From: Basidiobolus meristosporus CBS 931.73
Lineage: Eukaryota; Basidiobolomycota; Basidiobolomycetes; Basidiobolales; Basidiobolaceae
NCBI GenBank assembly: GCA_002104905.1
Contig: MCFE01000177.1
Location: 78,353-142,352 of the forward strand
Length of the DNA stretch: 64,000 nucleotides
Reading direction: 5' to 3'
Shown here: one piece after another, positions 57,004 through 64,000 of the stretch
Position numbering within the stretch: the stretch's first letter is position 1
How the letters are laid out: every line of letters starts with the position of its first letter
Translations under genes and position numbers: made by a program
The notes under the pieces: generated by a model
Told to the model about the DNA's origin: nothing
The model's database searches: none
What the model saw: the letters and a program-made list of their open reading frames with translations, nothing else

Positions 57004-57246
57004 TAGGGTAGGGTGTAGGTGTTATAGTAAGGGCTAGGAAAAGGTTAGAAGAGCAGGGGGTCTGGGGGACGCAGTCCCCTAGAGAATAAAAAAGCAGGGG
57101 GTTTGGGGGATGCAATCCCCCATACTGCTCCTATACTCCTTAAATTCCCGTTGGATTACTTTTCTCTCATTCTTGGTTCTGGTCCCTTAGGGTTAAAATT
57201 CCTCCTCCTAACCCTTATCACCCTAACCATAAATATTTTTACCCTA
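57004..57246. mobile_element. Small TA-flanked element with two GC-rich hairpins
   Basis: It is bounded by TA-GGGT (57004) and ACCC-TA (57246), with imperfect terminal inverted repeats: TAAGGGCTAGGAAAAGG near 57030 pairs with the complement of CCTCCTCCTAACCCTTATCA near 57205. Inside are two tandem copies of a GCAGGGGGT...GGGGGA-GCA-TCCCC unit. It is about 243 bp and non-coding: a MITE-like element. The copia gag does not resume on its right side, so later rearrangement occurred. Confidence 0.6.
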
Positions 57247-57638
57247 CAATTGGCACATTGTCTGCTCATATAGTGGGCATGTCTGGGCCAATATTTGTCT
57301 CCCTATACTGTCCATATGCTCTGTATAAGTCTTGATGGCTATTTAATTAATAAATTGTTACTTTTAATGTATATCTAATAATTAATGGGATTCATCCCAA
57401 TCTGGCCACAATCCCATATTTTGATAAGCTTTGGGCACCATAAATTGCGCGGCCCTAATATGATAAAAAATTCATGGCCAAGACAAATTTTCTATAACCC
57501 AATTGCTTTTACCAAATATAAAGTGTATCCCAAAGTTCAATATATATTATGGCTATAATAGAAACTTTATTTGACACCATCGCAACTACTACTTATGTTC
57601 TATGCGCACATGTATCCCGCGGGAATTGTAAAACTTAG
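57247..57638. other. AT-rich subtelomeric spacer
   Basis: I see no gene. The sequence is unique within the window. Confidence 0.45.
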
Positions 57639-58413
57639 CCACGTGGTACAAAAGTGCTTTTATTTTTCATCATGATAGTTTTACATGAGTTCTTAACGCA
57701 CTTTGAAAGTACGCAGTAGCCATACCCCAACAGGTTTTAAGGATGTCCACTAGCTACATCTACTTGTGTCTAGCAGGAGCCATCAATCATCAGCCACGCA
57801 ATACTGAAATGCTTTTATTTTTCATCATGCTAGTTTTGTATGAATCCCTAACGCACTTTCATAGTGCGTGGTAACCATACCCCAACAGGTTTTAAGGATA
57901 CCCACTTGCTACGTTTACTTGTGTCTAGCGGGAGTCATCAATCATCAGACGTGTGGTAATAAAGTGCTTTTATTTTTCATCATGATAGTTTTACATGAGT
58001 TCCTAACGCACTTTGAAAGTACGCAGTAGCCATACCCCAACAGGTTTTAAGGATGTCCACTTGCTACGTTTACTTGTGTCTAGCGGGAGTCATCAATCAT
58101 CAGACGCGTGGTAATAAAGTGCTTTTATTTTTCATCATGATAGTTTTACATGAGTCCCTAACGCACTTTTATAGTGCGCGGTAACCATACCCCAACAGGT
58201 TTTAAGGATACCCACTTGCTACGTTTACTTGTGTCTAGCGGGAGTTATCAATCATCAGCCGCGTGGTAATAAAGTGCTTTTATTTTTCATCATGATAGTT
58301 TTACATGAGTCCCTAACGCACTTTTATAGTGCGCGGTAACCATACCCCAACAGGTTTTAAGGATACCCACTTGCCACATTTACTTGTGTATTGTACGGAC
58401 TATCAACAAACAG
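57639..58413. repeat. 155-bp tandem satellite, five units
   Basis: Five head-to-tail units with a period of exactly 155 bp: the phrase TATTTTTCATCATG starts at 57661, 57816, 57971, 58126 and 58281. CCACGTGG-type ends occur at 57639 and 58414, so the array is five complete units plus the first bases of a sixth. Each unit contains an inverted repeat CGCACT-TTTAT-AGTGCG (or variants), the palindrome core CACGTG/ACGCGT, and the phrase CCCCAACAGGTTTTAAGGAT. It has no coding capacity and fits a subtelomeric satellite. Confidence 0.93.
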
Positions 58414-58421
58414 CCACGTGG

Positions 58422-58788
58422 GAATGGAACATCATTGAAAAGCATTGCTTTGTTGTTAGCAAGTATTGATGCGCAAATAGTGGTACTATGTGAATTATTG
58501 AGTAACTATTTACTCTAGTTGGTTCCAAGATATTCCTAGACAATATGCTCAAAATCAATATTAGCATCAATAGCTTGCTCTTTGATCACTAAACCACCGC
58601 ACCCAATATGCGGTGGCCTTGGTTTTGTCTAGCCGTCAAGGAATGAAACCAGAGTACAGTCACAAGAGAGGCAAAAGTGAAATGTGATGAAGTAAGTGTA
58701 TATGAAAGTAATATAAATCTACAGGACAGAAGAGAACAACTAGTAGTTAAGCAGCACTCACTGACACTCCACTGAGTAGAGCACCAAC
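58422..58788. other. Spacer between satellite and first subtelomeric reading frame
   Basis: No gene is seen. AATATAAATC at about 58709 may be a TATA-like element for the frame starting at 58789. Confidence 0.4.
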
Positions 58789-59268
58789 ATGGACAATAAA
58801 CAAGTCATGAGGGGAAAGCTTAAGGACCGCTACTTGGGGATCAAGACCAAAAGAGGAAGCTGCCTCTACCATAGCAGTCCTCACGCTCCAAAGGAAGACC
58901 AAGAGTCTATTATAGACAAAGATTGCGGCAAGAAGAGCAGTACAATTACCAGTTCTGGTAGTGGTACCTTTGGAAGTCCTGAATACCTGGAGAAAACTCA
59001 GAAAAATTGGCAGATGACTCAGTTGTCCTGAGGAGAAAACAAACCAATGCAATTGAGCAGTTCCAAAACAAACTTCAGCTTAGTTCTTCTTTGCCTCACT
59101 ATAAAGTACTCCAAGTGGCTTATTTGGATTATAAGCGTAATGAAGGAGAATCAGGCAGAGACTGATAAATTAAGTGATAGTCAATTGCATCACTTCTTAG
59201 ATCAGGTAGAGAAACAGTCGCACAGCCAAGAGACGGAACAAGAATTGACAATTACAGAAACCAAATAA
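58789..59268 (+). pseudogene. Unrecognised small gene with one internal TGA
   Basis: One frame of 160 codons starts at ATG 58789 and ends in TAA at 59266-59268, with an internal TGA at 59029-59031. The product would be hydrophilic and rich in K, S and Q, apart from a hydrophobic stretch after the TGA (LVLLCLTIKYSKWLIWII) that could be a membrane segment. AATAAAATAAA near 59296 fits a poly(A) signal. The family is unknown. A 101-codon antisense frame exists but looks like a shadow. Confidence 0.45.
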
Positions 59269-59500
59269 TTTTGCCAATGTAGTTTTGCATTTTAATAAAA
59301 TAAAAGGGTGTTAATAAGAACAGAATAAAGTTAACTTATTTGTACATCAAATGATTCAAATACTGGCTAGATGGATGTTACGTAGGAGCAAGAAGCTCAG
59401 TAACCTCAAAGGAAAGATATGATGAATGGGCCACCCACATCATCCAAATGAGTATAAAAGTGGAGAAAGTAGACATAATCCTTCATAAAAAACAGGAAGC

Positions 59501-60286
59501 ATGGAAGCAGGCAGTAGCCGGGTAGATGCCAGGAGTGAAGGTAGAGTACAAAGAGAGCAAGGAAGGGGACAAGGACGTGGAAGAGGACACGGAACCAGGC
59601 GCGGAAGAGGAAGAGGGCAAGGAAGTGGCCAAATCCAAGAGGAGCGTCAAGGAGGTGTTGCAGCAAACGTGGATGATGCTGAGCAAGTTGCTGTAGTCAC
59701 TACCAGGCGGCCGGTCAACCAAGTTTCCCAAGCATTGTCAGAGGGTTGACAAGAGCTTCCGGAATATAGGACAACATTGCACCATGAGATATTGCGACAT
59801 ATGTGCCAGGAGATTAAACAGAGGAGGGGTGATATTGTAAAGCTAAATTGGGATATTGCTGGACTTCAAGCCCAGATTGGTTTCCGTTTCCACCATTCTA
59901 CTGAGGCATTAGTGGCACAAATGGTGGAAAAGTTTGCCCGCATCAGGGCAAGCAATGAGCAGGGTGCATCTTCCGGCCCAGGTGTACTTGCGAGCAACAG
60001 TATTGGAGGGGATACTACTTCCTCCCTCAAACCTACCACAAGCCAAGAGACAAGAGCAGAATCCTCCACAACAATGAGAATGGCCCCCACGCAGGTTGAT
60101 ATGGAAGTGTGCGAAGAAGATGTGGAGAAGCAGAGTGGGGATACTATAGGCCAACCAGAAACTGTAATGGAGGCGGAGAGACCAAGTCATATTGTCATCT
60201 TAAAAATACCACAGTTTGATTCATCGCTATCACTTCCCCCATCATCACTATCTGTGCCCCCATCACCACCGCCATCCTCTGGCTAA
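59501..60286 (+). pseudogene. RG-rich protein gene with one internal TGA
   Basis: One frame of 262 codons, ATG 59501 to TAA 60284-60286, with an internal TGA at 59747-59749. Residues ~18-45 are an arginine-glycine-rich tract (repeats of GRG, QGRGRG, RRGRGRG), typical of RNA- or single-stranded-DNA-binding tails. The second half has a helical segment (HEILRHMCQEIKQRRGDIVK) and an S/T/P-rich acidic tail. A TAAATAAAG at 60292-60300 is a likely poly(A) signal, so it ends before the kelch-SNF2 gene and is separate from it. I do not recognise a named family. Confidence 0.55.
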
Positions 60287-60477
60287 CTTGAGTAAATAAA
60301 GAATTTCCACCATCCCAAATCAATGAATTGACAAGTAATAAGTTGAGCTGATAAGATTGACGATTTACAGACTAATATATGTAAAGTATGTAGTACTTAA
60401 GAGCTTTCAAGTTGTGGTGTATTATCAAGTATTCACCGTCACATAAATCACGCAGCAGTTGTTGTATCCCTATCCCA

Positions 60478-63087
60478 ATGGCATTAGAAGCCAGCAGTTA
60501 CAAGGAGCATTGGAAAAATTTTGGCATTTACCTGGTGACGGTGGCAGGTGTAACAAAACGCAGCTATTGCTCAATGACCATTACCCCGTCTATGAGATAC
60601 TTGCTATTATATGGAGGGTATTCTGTTGAGCACTTTCAAGACAGCAAAATATCCCCGCCTTATGATGAGCGTATAGCTGAAGAAACATTCGGCCGTGGAA
60701 TACTCTATGAGCCCAGCTCAAAGGTTCAAATGATTCACCTTGCAGATCTACACGGTGATGAAGACATCACAGTGACAGTTCTCCCGACTCCAGACAACAT
60801 ATCAACTACAGAGGCAGCCAAAGGGGTGATTTTAATTGGCAACACCTGTGCTAGTGACCACGAGAATCTCTACATATATGGTGGTTTTGAGCTGAGCCAT
60901 AGAGAATACTCAGGGCAACATGAAAGTGCCAAAAAACAGGGGAAAAAAGCAATACAAAGCAAGAGTGGGGAGACAATCAATAGAAGACTGAGCAAGCTGG
61001 AGGTAATCACGTACAAAGATGGCAATGGATACTCCAGAGTATTGGAGACAAGGCCATTCTTGAATAATCTGGCAAATATGCCTTCAGCAAGAGGTTGGGC
61101 AGTTCTTACGTACGCATTTGATTGCTTATTCTTGCTGGGCGGCTATCCTACACCATTGGAACCACCTTATACCCAACCAAATGGGAGTTTTTTAAACAAG
61201 TTCTACTGTTTAAAATTGCAAACTGGTGATTGGGAAAGATGATATGTACACTGGGCAATACAGGAGCTTGGAGAAAACTTTATTGCTGTGGTAAACAAGT
61301 ATGGCAACCAAATCCAATACATCAACAATGCAAATGTTACATTCACCTACAATGTCATTAATCAGATCTGGATTTACCCTCCCAATCCAAGTCAGGAAGA
61401 AGTGAGTACAAAGCAGCTACTAGGGCGCATTCTTAATGAATTGGCAGCAATCTCTCAGCGGCACAAGAGGGAAGGCGAAGGAAGTGCTGAGACTGAAAAT
61501 ATCTTGCGGCATAGTGCCCATGGTCTTACTGTCCCACTTAAGAACCATCAAGCATTTGGCATACAATGGCTGATGTGTACAGAGGCCATCCATAAAGGAG
61601 CATTGCTTGCCGATTCCATGGGACTTGGAAAGACATTGCAGATATTAAGTCTCATATTGGAGACACCTGAGCAAAGGCCAAATCTTATTGTTGTCACGCT
61701 TGGAATACTTCTCAATTGGGTGATGGAGATAAAGACAAAAGCAAGGATATCCAATGAAGAGCTTCATGTATTTCATGGAAAATTCCGAGCTATCAAGAAG
61801 TCAGATATGGAGACTAAGAGGATCATGCTCACCACCTACCACACACTATGTGTTGAAGCAAGGAACCCTGATTTGCCTATATAGAATGTGAAATTTGGCC
61901 AAATAGGGGCCAATGAGGCAGATACACTTAAGAACTACAAAGGCGGTAGCTTAAACGCAGTGAGTAAAATTGATGGAGAATCCTTGATACTTGTCACTGC
62001 CACCCCATTCCAAAATGAGATTATGGATCTTTATTCATATTTCACATTATTCAATCTATGGGAAGGCATTCCAAAGGATTTCCATTGACTCCTACTTGTG
62101 GAGGCCAATGCAAACAGGCTAGTAGAATGGGTTGTAGAAAGATTTGGCCCATTAATATTGAGACGCGTTCCAGAGTTGCAAATATTTGGAGAACGCGCAG
62201 TATCCATGCCTAGTATTCAAGAGCAGATTGTCTTGTGCCAATTCTTGCCGTAGGAGCTGCAGGAGTACAAACAACTGCAGTCAAGTCTTCCAGAGGAAGT
62301 CGGTCAGATGGGTGCAAATACCTATCTGCGTCTGTACTCATGCCATCCATATATGTATACCTGGAGCAGGAAGAGGAATCAACTGAAAAAAGCGGCTGAC
62401 GCTAGCATTGTCCAAGATGTTGAGATGAGTGAGGATGATTTTCTACCTGAGATTGATGAGGATCTTGAGGTGGTCGCGGTTGAGGTTGAGGAGCAGCTTC
62501 AAGAGATTAATAGCAAAGATGTTGACAGCTCATCCAATGTTCCATCTACTTCTGCACCAACTGCCATACGCACCAAAGACACCCCTACAATTGCCCAAAG
62601 AGGGCTTGCGTTAGAGGACTCCAACAGGGTATTCATCCAAGATTTCCTCACTGGTGTAACCAACAACACTGTGAACAAGCATAGTGGCAAAACTCGGAAA
62701 ATCATGGAAATCCTGCTTGAAATCCAAGAAAATAAGGAGCACGCACGTGTTGTTATTTTTTCTGGGTTTAATCTGATGCTTGACATAGTGGCTTACCATT
62801 TGAGGGAGCAGAGCATTGAACATCTGAAGATTACCGGTTCCACCCCAGTTTGGATACAAAAGAGCAGTATAGATACATTTGCATTGCCAGTCCCGGAGGG
62901 CGAGATTTGTGTGCTACTGATCAATATCAAATGTGGCGCATTTGGATTAAATTTGCAGATGGCATCAGCGGTAATCATTGCCAACAATTGGTAGAATCCC
63001 TATGTAGAAATCCAAGCAAAGGCCAGAGTTTGGAGGATGAATCAACCAAATAATGTTTCTAGTTACCAGTTAGGGTTAGGGGGATGA
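60478..63087 (+). pseudogene. Kelch-repeat / SNF2-helicase fusion, five internal stops
   Basis: One frame of 870 codons runs from ATG 60478 to TGA 63085-63087 without any frameshift. Internal stops: TGA 61240-61242, TAG 61882-61884, TGA 62086-62088, TAG 62251-62253 and TAG 62992-62994. The first ~270 residues show kelch-type blades (YLLLYGGYS, NLYIYGGFE, CLFLLGGYP), each with the GG doublet after a hydrophobic strand. From about 61520 the SNF2 ATPase follows: LKNHQAFGIQWL, motif I ADSMGLGKT, motif II region NEAD (DEAH/DEGH expected), motif III TATPFQN, ILRRVP, motif V KCGAFGLNLQMA and motif VI QAKARVWRMNQ. An acidic insert (62425-62500) separates the two lobes. The end after motif VI is replaced by TTAGGGTTAGGGGG. 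Loss of the motif II aspartate implies no ATPase activity even without the stops. Confidence 0.8.
63070..63083 (+). repeat. Short interstitial telomere-like repeat
   Basis: TTAGGGTTAGGGGG stands at the exact point where SNF2 similarity stops. It has the same orientation as the terminal telomere and includes the same type of extra G as the variant repeat at 63773. Confidence 0.75.
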
Positions 63088-63169
63088 TAATCACCACAGG
63101 GTGAAATCTTTATTTATATCATAAATAAAGAAGCCAAATTTGAATATGAATATTTGAGATGCAGTAAGC

Positions 63170-63766
63170 CTACAAGATAAACTTTGACTTTGCTGTATCC
63201 CAAATATCTTCAATACTAAAGTCTAGAGGAGAATGTAGCAAAACTGCCTGTTCACTGTAGTATTTCTTGAGGAAGTTTGTGACTTGAAGGGAAGGAGAGT
63301 TTTTCAGCAAGCTGGTAAACCTTTTGAGGAGTTCTTTTTCCAGAGAGAATGGAACAAAGAGTGGAATGTCTAAATGATGTCTGAATATATGCTCTGAGAG
63401 CTCCCAATCCAGCATATTTTTGACTTCCTCTGTAAAATCTTCAACAATATCTTTGTCAAGAATAACTTCCAAGAGATCCCTGGCAATGTACTGAAGGTTA
63501 ATAATCTTAGGCATATGAATACCCAGGTCCTTGAGGTAGGTTCTTTGTTCTGAAATTGGGAGATAGCCAGCATTTCTGAAATAGCAAACAGCCCAGTTGG
63601 CAGTGGGAGGAGTATCAGGGCTGACAGGGAATCTTCTTCTGGCTTTAGGGTGCACTGGCTTAGGTGACTGTCTTGTTGAAAGGGCAGCTGGCTTTGGATG
63701 AGCTTGAAGTGCTTGGGAGTATGTCTGAGTATGAATGGCAGGAGTTGCTGGTTGCTGACAGTTTTC
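63170..63766 (-). pseudogene. 5'-truncated reading frame abutting the telomere
   Basis: Read on the minus strand, the frame opens directly after a TAA formed by the telomere junction (63764-63766) and runs about 197 codons to TAG at 63170-63172. There is no ATG in the first ~100 codons. The first part is Q/P/A-rich and basic (QAHPKPAALSTRQSPKP, then ARRRFPVSP). The rest is a compact alpha-helical region rich in L, E and K (for example LLEVILDKDIVEDFTEEV). I do not recognise the family. The natural 5' end has evidently been lost at the chromosome end. Confidence 0.65.
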
Positions 63767-64000
63767 TTAGGGTTAGGGGTTAGGGTTAGGGTTAGGGTTA
63801 GGGTTAGGGTTAGGGTTAGGGTTAGGGTTAGGGTTAGGGTTAGGGTTAGGGTTAGGGTTAGGGTTAGGGTTAGGGTTAGGGTTAGGGTTAGGGTTAGGGT
63901 TAGGGTTAGGGTTAGGGTTAGGGTTAGGGTTAGGGTTAGGGTTAGGGTTAGGGTTAGGGTTAGGGTTAGGGTTAGGGTTAGGGTTAGGGTTAGGGTTAGG
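63767..64000 (+). repeat. Telomere, (TTAGGG)n
   Basis: About 39 repeats of TTAGGG reach the end of the window; the second repeat is TTAGGGG. The G-rich strand runs 5'->3' outward, so this is a right chromosome end. True length is unknown because the window stops inside it. Confidence 0.99.

Noticed and set aside
57639..58413. CRISPR array
   Set aside because: The 155-bp units are contiguous and similar throughout, without unique spacers, and the organism is a eukaryote.
58747..59052. 101-codon minus frame with hydrophobic segments
   Set aside because: It lies opposite the better-supported + frame and lacks promoter or family signals; it cannot be excluded but is not supported.
59406..59731. 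Minus frames rich in L and F opposite the RG-rich gene
   Set aside because: They are the complement of the RG-rich tract and have no independent support.
53802..62994. Alternative nuclear genetic code in which TGA/TAG are sense
   Set aside because: Intact genes in the window end in TAG (chitin deacetylase, Crinkler-type gene) and TGA (oxidoreductase, copia Pol at 1810), so both act as ordinary stops.
1..64000. tRNA or rRNA genes
   Set aside because: I saw no cloverleaf-type sequence with A and B boxes and no rRNA-like stretch; the only tRNA-related signal is the copia primer site.

Overview
The window is the right-hand end of a fungal chromosome. The last 234 bases are an uninterrupted TTAGGG array whose G-rich strand points outward, so position 64000 lies inside the telomere. 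A filamentous fungus is indicated by spliceosomal introns of about 49-78 bp with GTAAGT/GTACGT-like donors and CTAAC/CTAAT branch sites, by Ty1/copia and chromodomain Ty3/gypsy retrotransposons, by a three-CBM18 chitin deacetylase and by a Kre9/Knh1-type wall protein. I cannot fix the phylum. A Crinkler-type NTPase-nuclease protein near the telomere is best known from early-diverging fungi and oomycetes, but not only from them.

Layout. 1-27120 is an AT-rich retrotransposon graveyard. It holds the 3' end of a copia element (1-2206), four near-palindromic ~730-bp foldback elements flanked by TA (2685-3413, 3552-4281, 7258-7989, 8372-9103), a decayed chromovirus (about 10550-17395) carrying a 1243-bp insertion in its reverse transcriptase, a full-length decayed copia with 5-bp target duplication (18683-24525) that itself contains a 1071-bp solo LTR, and a further copia relic (24680-27120). 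27121-36300 is a higher-GC gene island: a secreted chitin deacetylase (+), a secreted Kre9/Knh1-domain protein (+, two introns) and dipeptidyl peptidase III (-, three introns). The last two converge.

36300-45590 returns to AT-rich repeats and includes the best-preserved copia (39975-44659; one frame, two stops, LTRs about 2% diverged). 45590-49213 is a second island with an orphan retroviral-type Gag gene (-) and a zinc-type alcohol dehydrogenase-like oxidoreductase (-). 49213-57003 is repeat-rich but contains the Crinkler-type gene (52913-55778).

The distal subtelomere (57004-63766) holds a small TA-flanked element with two co-varying hairpins, a 155-bp satellite in exactly five units, three degraded gene-like frames and a 5'-truncated reading frame that runs straight into the telomere. 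One of the three frames is a kelch-repeat/SNF2-helicase fusion. Four genes in the last 11 kb (Crinkler-type, a 159-codon frame, an RG-rich frame and kelch-SNF2) carry eight internal stops between them. All are TGA or TAG, none is TAA, and no frameshift is seen. This is the strongest unexplained pattern in the window; C-to-T (RIP-like) decay and stop-codon editing/recoding are the competing readings.
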